A stretch of DNA of 64,000 nt. It comes from Phyllostachys edulis (taxonomy: Eukaryota; Streptophyta; Magnoliopsida; Poales; Poaceae). Position 1 is the stretch's first letter, and each line of letters begins with the position of its first letter. Below are positions 55,853-64,000 of this stretch, one piece after another. The position numbers and the translations under genes were made by a program. The notes under the pieces are model-generated. The model saw only the letters and a program-made list of their open reading frames with translations. It was not told the origin of the DNA and did no database searches. The stretch spans positions 57,534,611-57,598,610 of the forward strand of contig CM070548.1 in NCBI GenBank assembly GCA_036346405.1, written 5' to 3'.

Positions 55853-58703
55853 CTACGCCACCCGCAGCACCTCCTCCGTTGTCGCCACGTCCCACACCTC
55901 GTTCGCGCCCACCAGTACGGCCTCGCTTGGGCTTTCGAAGTGCGGGGTGCTGGGGCCGGGGCCCAGACAGGGAAAGCCACTCGGGAGCCCTGTTGACTCA
56001 TACTCCCAAGGCCTCGGGGGTCGACTCCACCTATGTTTGCATGCCCACTGGGGGCCGCTGAGCTGTGACCCTGAAAGAACCTCGACGGGTGTGGGCTCAG
56101 CTGCTCCCCTAATCTTCCCAGGGTAATCCGCGAAGAAGGCATCCACGGCCTCATGGGCGTCATCGTGTGGGGAGAGTTGAACTCCCGCCTGGAGCGCGAA
56201 ACCTACAGGAAAAATAATGTTAATCCTTCCAATATATCGACGATCACAAACCTGAAGAGAGAAAACGTCACTTCATCGTGGGCCATGGCGCGCGACAAAG
56301 GGTCATACCCGCCGTATTGTCCATACAGGTCAGGGAAGAAAGGATACTGCCTTGGCGCTGTCGGGTAGGTGTCGAGGAACGACGGTGGTGGCGGTGGCGT
56401 TGCGTACCCACGTGTCCACCCGGACACTCCGGCCTGTCCCGACGGAGGCGGGGGTGGGTAGCCACGTGTCTAGTCTGCCCAGGCGGAGGCGGGGCACGTG
56501 TAAAGTCTGCCCCACCAGTCTGCCCAGGCACAGGTAAGGCACGTGAACGTGCCCTCCTGAGCCTCCTAACTGGGCTGCAGGACGTGTCGGCCTTGGCGTA
56601 TGCGTTGACATGGCCACCTCCTGGATCGTCCTGCACGACGTCAGGGTCATTGCACACCTCGCCCCACTGTAGACCCGATAGGCAAACTACGCCATATCGT
56701 CCCGCGTCACCTCCGCACTGTGGGCGAGCCTATCTAGGATCGACTAGGACTCCCTCACCATCGCGACATTGATGTCCGTCTGCAAGGAGTACACGAAAGC
56801 GTCAAACTTGTAATTGACGTGACCTTACTCAAACATGTTGAACCATGAGAGTACGTACTGCAAGGTGCATGTTTCGCGCGAAGTGTGTAGGGTACGCGTC
56901 GGTCGGTGCTAGTATGCGAGCGAGGGGAGGGTCGACAACATGCACCAGCCTCGTCGTACACACTAGGGTCGTACGGGGAGCCCTCTTGCACGCAGTCCTG
57001 GAGGGCGTCCGTCCACTGCGCCATCCACGACTCCATCTTCGCCGCCCAGTTTGTCCTGCAGCCACCCCTCCTACTATGCCTGCGAAATGTACCACTGCAA
57101 TTAGAAACCATTATAGCACAACTGGAAAAAATATACGAACATGTGTTGTGTCTAACTCACGTGTGGGTCGAGTCAGGCACCCGCATCCCAAATAGAACAA
57201 GAACAACCTAGCGGAGGCCGAATTGGCGCATCAGCCTGTGCACCGCGTAGTCCTCGACGAACACGCTGAAGACGAGCTTCTTCCGCGTCAGCCAGTACGC
57301 GCGGTCGCGTCAGCACAGTGAGGACAACCCGGTGGGAGTACGGTCCTCCATCTCCTGATCAGAGTATGGCTCCCAATGGACGTCGTCAACGGTGAGGTGG
57401 TCGAGCTACTCGATGAAGTGGTCGAGCTGCTCGATGAAGTGCTCGTACACAGGTGTGACCTGCACGTGTGCAAACTATGCCTGTGAGCCAGGACATTGGT
57501 TATAAGGGATGACCCATAATACGACTGAAGTAAAGATAGACGAGAGTACGTACCCGTCTACGACACCAAAGGGACCCTTTGGTCGAGCGGTCCACCGTGC
57601 CGCCATGGTACATGTCCGCGCGGTACGGATTGGAGTCCAGTAGCATACGCCGTTAGAGGGAGAAGTGCTCGAACGACAACAGCTGCAACAGGAGGGGCAG
57701 CCTGTGAGGATAGAGGCTGGTCTCGTCCGACAGCATGCCTCGCACATGCCGCGGTACATCGCGGCAAATACGGCAGATCCCCAGCTGATCTACACCTCCT
57801 CCCTGTCGACGATGACCCTCACGTACCCTAAGAGGCGGGCGTCGACGGAGTCACCGTGGCTGCTGGTAAACAGTAACCAACTGAAGAGCCACAATAAGAG
57901 CGCCTCGAGGTGCCGCGGCACCTGGTTGTCAGTGGGCTTCGCGGCCATCCGTTCAACCTATGCACAGACGAATAATTAGTAAGCACGTCATATAGCAAGG
58001 ATAATGCATTGCTTAATATGAAAAATGGATAGGATATGTACCCGGAACTGTGAAATCCACCGCAGGGGCGGCCCATGCTGCTATTGGGTTGGGAATACGA
58101 AGAAGGCCGGCACGGCCTCGACCGAAAGAACCCTCAAACTCGCCGGCGAGGCATCGCGCCCGATGGGCGGTGCGTCCGGGGAGAGAGACAATGCTCTGCG
58201 ATAAGCGAACCAAGCGGCGGCGTCGTCGGAGAGTAGGGGCCATATCCCTGAATGGGAGGTGGAAGGTGTGCATCTCAGGCCGCCATCATCCACCAGTAGC
58301 CGCTGCCAGCGATCGGTCGAACGGAATCGCTGCCGTGATCGCTTTGGTAACATGGACCTCCCCGTCGTCCTAGACCGGAGAGCCATCCTCGTCGGTGGCC
58401 TCCACCTTCCGCGCGAGAGGTAGAAGGCCGGCAGCGTTCAACCTGCAAAGCATGAAGAAGTAAGTACATACCAGACATATGACACAAAGAAATGACATAG
58501 TTTGCATACAGACCTGTCTATCCAGTGTGGGTGGTCTCCAAGCCCATCGGGGTGTTCGCATATGGACCACCCCTAAGTCAGTCGCCTACCCCCCCCCCCT
58601 TCAGCATGCGGGGCACGACGGCCGGTGCGATGTTGTGCATCGATGAGCCGGTCTAGTAGGCTGAAACGTCAGTCCAAACCGCTAAGGTCGTGAGCCATAC
58701 CTG
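55853..58703 (-). pseudogene. Plant mobile domain (PMD) protein gene of the MULE, multi-exon
   Basis: Exon 1 starts MAHDLSGLD (58701) and continues FSLLDRLIDAQHRTGRRAP. Introns with GT...AG ends can be placed at about 58514-58442, 58041-57962, 57557-57482 and 57165-57090. Exon 2 has NAAGLLPLARKV, WWRPEMHTFHLPFRDMAPTL (PMD core) and PIGRDASPASLRVLS. Exon 3 has QVPRHLEALLLWLFSWLLF and SSHGDSVDARLLGYVRVIVD, then SWGSAVFAAMYRGMCEAC. Exon 4 has RRPTGLSSLC-like and RLMRQFGLR-type sequence. The last exon has AFFADYPGKIRGAAEPTPVE, ending near 55853. PMD proteins (MAIN/MAIL family) act in nuclei and are known to be shared with transposons. An in-frame stop in exon 1 after LSGLD, and others, suggest loss of function unless the true start is downstream. 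Confidence 0.75.
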
Positions 58704-58704
58704 C

Positions 58705-59334
58705 AAAAATAATGGAATGACTACTCGTTTTTAATGACATGTTCACACATATTAACTTATTTACCAATGTTAGCAATTGTTATCAACAACACTCCATAAA
58801 ATTAAGTTGTTTTCACAACTATAATACTACAATAGTTAGTTCATTTGGAAAAAAGCGCAACTAAATACAGATAAACATCAGGTGTCACATGAATACAATG
58901 TTGATAATGCCTGGTTTACCCAACGCTAACATGCGTTCAATCGATAATTGCTTAATTGCCTAATCTTTATCATCACTACTGCTCCCCCAACACAAATTTT
59001 AACACAAAAGCGCAACTAATTATATATAAACATTAAGTATCATCTAAATACAATATTTACAATGCATGGTTTATCCAACCTTAATATTCGTTCACCCGAT
59101 AATTGCTTAATAGCCTAATCTTTACCATCACTGCTATACCCTCGGACAAATTTTCTAGCTTCGCCACTGATAATATGACACTACACATTACACATCTAAA
59201 GTTTTTTAAAGCTAACCTACCATAATTTTATTTGCTAACAATATATCACTACACATGATGTTGCTTGCTAACCTACCATGGTTTCGAAAGTATAATAATG
59301 CTAGAGACTCGTAAATCGTCAAATCGATCTTGAA
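58705..59334. other. AT-rich stretch in MULE upstream of the PMD exon
   Basis: Contains a ~190-bp diverged direct duplication: GCGCAACTAA...TAAACATCA...TTGCTTAATTGCCTAATCTTTA at about 58855-58975 and again at about 59010-59125. Presumably 5'UTR intron or leader of the PMD gene; no coding signal. Confidence 0.5.
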
Positions 59335-59600
59335 GATACTTCCACTCTCTCTCTTCCTCTCCTATCTTTCCCTCCCCCTCTCCTCTTTTCCTTCCTCTCT
59401 TCTCCTTTCTCTCTTCTCACGCTCGGTCTCTGGAAGAAAAAACGACGAGCTCGCCTCGGCCGAGCCTACCATATATAAGCGCCTAAGTCGCCCAACCGCG
59501 TAAGAATTGAATTGGGTCTCTTTGTTGGGCGAATAGCCCAAGTCGTTAGGGCTATTCGTCCAACGGTACGACGATAGATGATTACTTCTGTCAAAAAATA
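59335..59600 (-). promoter_or_regulatory. Promoter-like region of the PMD gene inside the right TIR side
   Basis: On the minus strand GCTTATATATGG (59470-59480) is a TATA box. Downstream is a GA-rich leader (CT-rich on plus, 59335-59440). Upstream lie GGGCGACTTGGGCTATTCG-type repeats and then the TIR. MULE transcription from terminal promoters is well known for maize MuDR. Confidence 0.55.
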
Positions 59601-59656
59601 AAGTAGTATTATTTCTGTAATTTTGAATAAAAAATACATTATTTTAAAAAAAATTC
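59553..59656 (-). repeat. Right TIR of the large MULE
   Basis: On the minus strand starts GAATTTTTTTTAAAATAATG, the same terminal bases as the MITE at 3927-4246. Confidence 0.9.
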
Positions 59657-59667
59657 TACATACGGGG

Positions 59668-60560
59668 TGGCTGGTGATCCGCTGGTCCTCTCCATTTCTC
59701 TGCCTTGGAGCTAGCAGCAACGGCAATGATCAACCTCACCGTAACTACCTCCACATGGCGATGATGGAGACGGGGTGGTTGGGCGATGAACAGAGACAGC
59801 ATTGCAGGATGCCGAAGAAAATCCAGGACAGAGAAGTATAACCATATCTATATGGAATCGTAATGAAAAGCAACAGATCCTATACTCAACATCATCATTG
59901 ATCATCAGGAATGGTCGTTCGTTGACGCTGCCACTGCGAGAAGCCAAGAATGCCATGGCCTGTGGCTGTGTACCAAGTAGCATGACGAATCGCTGGTGAT
60001 GAGATGATGGGGACGAGAAAGGAACCTACCAGCATTTACCTGAAGGGTACACTTTTTTACACTCACGGGGGTGGTTCTGAACATCTGATCTGATTCTGTG
60101 CGCTGTTGTTAGAATCCTGCATACCTTCCCCAGGAGAACCTCACTTTTTTTTTTTTGAAACGGAAGGAGAACTTGGATGATTTTGAAATACCAACAACTT
60201 ACAACATACTACCAGTATACTGGTACAGGAAGAAACAATCAGGTACAACCCCAATCCATCATGCTCAAGCAAAAAACCGAAACAGACGAATTTGGCGAGA
60301 ATTGACCCAGCAACCACCAACCCAACCGATCACATCGTCATCTCCACCTCCAATTGCTACTTCCCATCTCCCAAAATATCTAGAATCTAGATTCCCACAA
60401 TTCCTCGCCGTCGCAGCCGAAGATTTCTAGAACGGGGCCATCTCTTGAACCAAAAGAAGCGGATGACAGTCTTCTAAGAAAACAAAGGTTTGAGACACTG
60501 CTCATCAATCCATCACCATATTACCAAAAGAAAAGGACATCATCCTTACTCTAAAATTCA
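59668..60560. other. Gene-free stretch right of the MULE
   Basis: No recognised family in any frame. A run of T followed by GAAACGG at about 60147-60166 looks like a transposon or poly-T remnant. The part from about 60560 on may belong to the 3'UTR of the Ser-rich gene. Confidence 0.35.
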
Positions 60561-61003
60561 CACGATCTCATGCGTGGCAACGAGGAGGGACTTTAATAGG
60601 ATGGTACATGGTACTGGTAATTACATATAGCAGAAGGGCAACACACCAGCAGTTACTAGAACTAGAGGCCCCTTCTTCCCATTTCTCCACATCTAATCCA
60701 ATAGAGAGAGTGGGGAGTAGAAGAACTAGAAGCAAGGAGCCTGATTAGAGCAGGGGAATGGAATTTCTTCATGTGAAGGAAGGCAGGCAGGCAGGCGGCA
60801 GGCCATCAAAGGAGAGATCCCACACAGCAAAAAAGAGAAGAAAAAGAAAGCGAAAATCATCCAATAACATGGAGATCACAATTAAGTGAAATACAAATAA
60901 ACTCCCTTCCGATGATATGATACGCGATGTTCTTCTCTCTTCCCCCTCTCCTCTCCTCTTCTTGGTTTCTTGGTATGGCGATTATCGGGGTGAAAGCTCA
61001 GCG

Positions 61004-61351
61004 TCACTGGGCCTCGACGGTGCGGGAGGAGGCGGACGACGAGACGGCCGGCGGGGGCGCGGCGGCGGCGCCGGCCGGGGAGGTCGGAGGGGACGGGTGG
61101 GGGTGACTGTGGCCCTGGGAGTTGTTGCGGTGGAGGCGGCACTTGAAAGACCCGGCGTGCGTCGCCGGCGCGCAGACGCACTTGGGCGCGCCGCCGCCGC
61201 CGCCGCCGTGACTTCCCGAGGACGCGGACGAGAAGCTCCGCCGCATCATGCGCGGCGACGACGCCGCGGCCCCCGTGGGGGTTGTCGTGCTGCTGTGATG
61301 GCCGTGGAACCTGCCCTCCTCGCCGGTTGTGTCGACGTAGTTGGACGCCAT
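61004..61351 (-). CDS. Small Ser-rich protein with CVCxPxTHxGSFxCxLHR motif
   Basis: 115 residues. The N-terminal part has Thr/Ser/Ala repeats; residues 34-47 are RMMRRSFSSASSGS. The hallmark KCVCAPATHAGSFKCRLHR spans residues 57-75. The tail is Pro/Ala/Ser-rich. Plants have a small family of such serine-rich proteins carrying this C-x-C...C-x-LHR motif; their function is largely unknown, and I see no signal peptide or membrane segment. The start is the ATG at 61351, the first in the proposed spliced leader to fit family length. Its own promoter and 5'UTR lie at 61352-61930. It is the only intact host gene in the right third of the window. Confidence 0.88.
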   Translation of the reverse strand: MASNYVDTTGEEGRFHGHHSSTTTPTGAAASSPRMMRRSFSSASSGSHGGGGGGAPKCVCAPATHAGSFKCRLHRNNSQGHSHPHPSPPTSPAGAAAAPPPAVSSSASSRTVEAQ

Positions 61352-61384
61352 GCTCAGTTTCTGCGCGTTTCTCTCCGATCTGCA

Positions 61385-61841
61385 GATGCCAAAAAGAAAA
61401 GAGAGATGTCACAACACAAAGCTCTATGTGGCAAAAGTTGCAGAGCGCATCATCACGTCTACAGATGTCAGTACAAAGGCCTGCAATAAATGTCAAAATA
61501 AATACAAAATCTCGGAGTAACTCTTCAGTCAGTAACGCATCAAAGATTTTTCTGTGACGCAAGGCAATTGAATTCCATTCACTAGTCATGAGTCTGCCAC
61601 TAAGCGATGCTGGTTTCCATTCCAGCCCGTGTGATGTCCATGCAAATTAATCTACAAAGTACTGACAACGAATCGATCCAGTTAATCGTGTTCTATCTGC
61701 AAAAGTTACCGGACGAAACAAAAGAAAGAAAAAAACAGATAAGCAAGTACCGACTAAAGAGCTATCTCATCATTAGAATAGTGTATTAGTATATTAGATA
61801 AGATCGAGCGAGAGAGAGAGAGAGAGATGAAGAGGCTACCT
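61385..61841 (-). other. Probable 5'UTR intron of the Ser-rich gene
   Basis: On the minus strand, a donor-like TCATAG/GTAGCC at about 61841 and a pyrimidine-rich acceptor TTTTTGGCATCTGCAG at about 61385 bracket an intron of roughly 457 bp, ending about 33 bases before the ATG. This is inference from consensus sites only. Confidence 0.5.
61806..61828. repeat. (GA)n microsatellite in the leader
   Basis: GCGAGAGAGAGAGAGAGAG run just inside the proposed 5' intron. GA repeats near plant start sites can bind BBR/BPC factors, but that is only a possibility here. Confidence 0.9.
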
Positions 61842-61923
61842 ATGAAAGAAGATGATAGAACGGACGGGAGGAGGAGACGGGGTTACACTGCGGCAAACTG
61901 CGTCAACCAGGCCTTGGCGCCCA

Positions 61924-61930
61924 TTTTATA
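61924..61930 (-). promoter_or_regulatory. TATA box of the Ser-rich gene
   Basis: The minus strand reads GGCTATAAAATGGGCG, a strong TATA box about 575 bp upstream of the ATG. It places transcription start near 61895, just before the proposed first exon. Confidence 0.7.
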
Positions 61931-63300
61931 GCCAGCCGCGGGAAGGAGCTGCCCGCGGGCAGGCCTGCCCGGGATTCCCTTTGCCACCCAGCCCGCGGGA
62001 CCCACGGCCCCACCACCTCCTTGCAGCACAGTAGCCTCTGTCGCCGTGTCTCTAAAAATCCAAAAGCGAATACGTTACCACCGGTGTGAGTGGAATGGCC
62101 ACCGTCCCGGCGAAACGGCCGAGATCGCCAGGGGCGAGGTGGCTATTTCCAGTGAGGATTTTAATGGCTCCGTGGCCGCTTGCGCTGCCCCGATCGCGTC
62201 GCTTGCGGCCCGCGCGAACAGATTTGGATCCATTCGGGCAGGTCGGGTCGGCTCCGGTCCGGTCCGGTCCGAGCCTTGGAGTGGGAGGACGCGCTGCTAC
62301 ATGGCAATTGGCTAGTTTTACACGCGTACATGTATATCATGTAATCTAGCAATGTAACATGCTGCTACTTCACATTACAAGAGTAGATAATTTGTATTGT
62401 AGTATTCTATCTTTGTTGTATTCTATCCATTGATCTGTGGGCGTGCAAAGCCAAAATTGCAGAGGGAGCGCATGCGGGGGTGCCCACGGGCTCCGTGCTC
62501 CTGTCTGTGTGCGGTGGTCTACCGCTGACATGCTGTAGTATATGATGTATAATGTATACAAACTGTGAGAAAAATACGACCGAACCCTCTCCTTCCAGTT
62601 ACGCCTGCCTTGGCTGATGCTACACTGGTAGTAGTACGGGACACACGTGCTCCTCGGCACATGGCTAATTACAGCCCTATAAGCTAGCCATGTTCCTCTC
62701 TTCACAGTACTTGCCTTAACGGCGGTTAAAACCTCACGCTACAAGTAATCAATCCGGTGGAGGAAATGAATGTATGTTGTGACCTGCGCACGCGCATCTC
62801 CAGCTCCAGACCCTGTGCGCCGCGCACAAACTGTCCGAGCCTTGCAAATGTATCGAAGAGCAAAAAACGTCTAGAAACGGCCGGTGGTAAGAGTGATGGG
62901 CGAAGACCGCGCGTAGGCAAGGTAGCTTAATCAACGAATTGTACTGTCTAAATGGCACAGTTGGCGACGCTTTTACAGTAGAAGTTGTTACAGCGTCGTA
63001 TTGGTACCCGACACGTGTGCAAAATCATATATCTAACGCTCGGATTTAACCTCTATAGCTCATCTAGCGCCTAGACCTCTCTCCTCCCGTCACGTGCCGA
63101 CTCCGCTCTCCTAGCGTACAGACAAACCAGCGCCTGGCGCAGCTTTATCTGCTTGCCCGTGTTCGAACTCGCCACCTATCCCGCTACTGTTCGCCCATAG
63201 CTTGGACATGCCTTGTCCGGTCGCTCGTGGCCGGAACGCACCTCAGAACATCTACAATAGTTTGTTTCTTAACTTGTTATTAAGAGAAGAGAGAGTACCC
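61931..63300. other. Upstream intergenic region of the Ser-rich gene
   Basis: Starts GC-rich (to about 62290, with GGTCGGGTC/CGGTCCGG words) and turns mixed. No coding frame of note. Distal promoter elements may lie here but none can be named. Confidence 0.4.
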
Positions 63301-63324
63301 AATCTAATAACGGATTTGCTAATT

Positions 63325-63645
63325 TCAGTTGCCTGAAATTTTGTTATCCATCAGTCACCTAAAGTTGCACAGTACTAAGTTTAAAATTGCAGTACCAAGT
63401 GATGTCTAATTTTAGTACAACTCTACTGTAACTTTTAGTTATATTTGTTTTTGTTTTTGTTTTTGTTTTTTTTGTATTTGTAGGGTTGTAGGATTCACTT
63501 AGATTTACTTTTGTCTAGTTTAGAATTTTTTTGTATTTTCTTGTAATACTTTTGTCTATTTTAGAAAGAGACAATCTGGCTCCTAGAATATTGATCTAAT
63601 GGTGAGAAAAGGTGACTGATGGATAAAGAAATTGCAGTCACCTGA
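63325..63645. mobile_element. MITE-like element with ~34-bp inverted ends
   Basis: Left arm CAGTTGCCTGAAATTTTG plus TTATCCATCAGTCACC. The inverted right arm is CAGGTGACTGCAATTTCT plus TTATCCATCAGTCACC. About 320 bp, AT-rich, non-coding. CAG...CTG ends recall hAT-type MITEs, but I did not find a matching 8-bp target repeat. Confidence 0.6.
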
Positions 63646-64000
63646 AGCATAGACACTCCCATCTAATAAATAGAAACAAGTCTTCCAATAGATTGTTTCT
63701 TGAGCTTATATCTAAGACTTTCATTGTTACAAGTGTGCATGATTCTTGATGATCAATAATGAAGTACAACTTTGTGATCTACATATTTTAGTTTATTTAT
63801 CATATCAATAATGAAGTTAGGCTGCACAAATGATCTGGTGGATATTTTGCTTTAAGACAGTGGGACCCATAAAATGCGCTTTTAGGTAACAAGTAAATCT
63901 CCAATAGAGTATTTGGTTGTTTCTTGTGTCTTGGTATTAACAATTTACTAGTTTCTTTATCTAGAAATAATCTTATCTTCTCTACTCTACATCATCTAAA
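63646..64000. other. Intergenic sequence at the right edge
   Basis: Three diverged direct copies of a CAATAGNNTGTTTCTT word (63250, 63690, 63911) suggest another short repeat family around the MITE-like element. No gene. Confidence 0.35.

Larger units (their letters stand above)
47598..59656 (-). mobile_element. 12-kb Mutator-like element (MULE) carrying a PMD gene, transposase remnant and GRF-type gene
   Basis: Left TIR (47598-47700) and right TIR (59553-59656) are inverted copies of about 100 bp sharing ACAGAAATAATACTACTTTA and TCGTCGTACCGTTGG. An 11-bp repeat TACATACGGGG flanks both ends (47587-47597 and 59657-59667), in the 9-11-bp range of MULEs. All three internal genes read on the minus strand: PMD protein (58.7-55.9 kb), transposase (55.0-49.6 kb, broken) and GRF-type zinc finger (49.0-48.3 kb). 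Without the nested 3.9-kb solo LTR the element would be about 8.1 kb. Confidence 0.9.

Noticed and set aside
60882..61589. 235-codon frame overlapping the Ser-rich gene
   Set aside because: A different frame across the 5'UTR and CDS. The 115-codon frame carries the conserved family motif.
1..64000. CRISPR arrays, bacterial operons or phage-like systems
   Set aside because: No regular direct-repeat/spacer structure and no prokaryotic genes. Tandem repeats seen are minisatellites without unique spacers.

Overview
The window is plant nuclear DNA, almost certainly from a grass. Three things point that way. The two intact genes have GC-rich coding ends with long Gly/Ala/Ser stretches. Stowaway MITEs are scattered through the window. 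The rest is a dense nest of retrotransposons, CACTA, hAT and Mutator-like (MULE) elements of the kind typical of Poaceae. I cannot name the species from the sequence.

Only two genes look intact, both on the minus strand near the edges. At 5.7-7.0 kb is a single-exon WD40 protein of the LWD1/AN11 (maize MP1) type. At 61.0-61.4 kb is a short Ser-rich protein with the plant CVCxPxTHxGSFxCxLHR motif, with a TATA box and a probable 5'UTR intron. A third host gene, an F-box-associated-domain protein at 33.0-40.1 kb, is a pseudogene split by a copia element.

Layout: 0-3.9 kb, 5' part of a Ty3/gypsy element (minus) with LTR, PBS, gag, protease and RT/RNase H. 3.9-4.6 kb, a MULE-type MITE and a Stowaway MITE. 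5.7-7.0 kb, the LWD1-like gene. 8.2-9.5 kb, a 10-bp-periodic repeat array between two hairpins. 10.4-11.3 kb, a large fold-back repeat. 12.0-12.4 kb, a LINE 3' end. 13.7-20.2 kb, a decayed non-coding LTR-type retroelement holding a CACTA element that sits exactly between two ~800-bp direct copies. 21.2-23.5 kb, a short copia element with only gag and protease. 24.5-27.2 kb, a hAT element with a decayed transposase. 27.4-32.9 kb, a copia element with near-identical LTRs. 33.8-39.6 kb, a copia element inside the F-box gene, itself carrying a solo LTR. 40.2-46.7 kb, a Pack-MULE-like element with ~260-bp TIRs that carries a host gene fragment, a hAT remnant and a retroelement rich in a CGGTAGTACCG motif. 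47.6-59.7 kb, a 12-kb MULE with ~100-bp TIRs and an 11-bp target duplication. 59.7-64 kb, the Ser-rich gene and its flanks.

The most striking unit is the 12-kb MULE. Read on the minus strand it holds a spliced plant-mobile-domain (PMD) gene, then a MULE transposase lacking its central catalytic region and interrupted by a 3.9-kb solo LTR, then a GRF-type zinc-finger/coiled-coil gene. The PMD gene and the transposase each start behind a similar block: AACCGTTG-containing repeats, a TATA box, then a GA-rich leader. The same motif lies in the ~320-bp MULE-MITE at 3.9 kb, so the two may belong to one system. Element ends were fixed by eye from terminal repeats and matching target duplications: AATGG, CAAAC, CAGCA, GGTTT, TGATC, CTCACCGG and TACATACGGGG.
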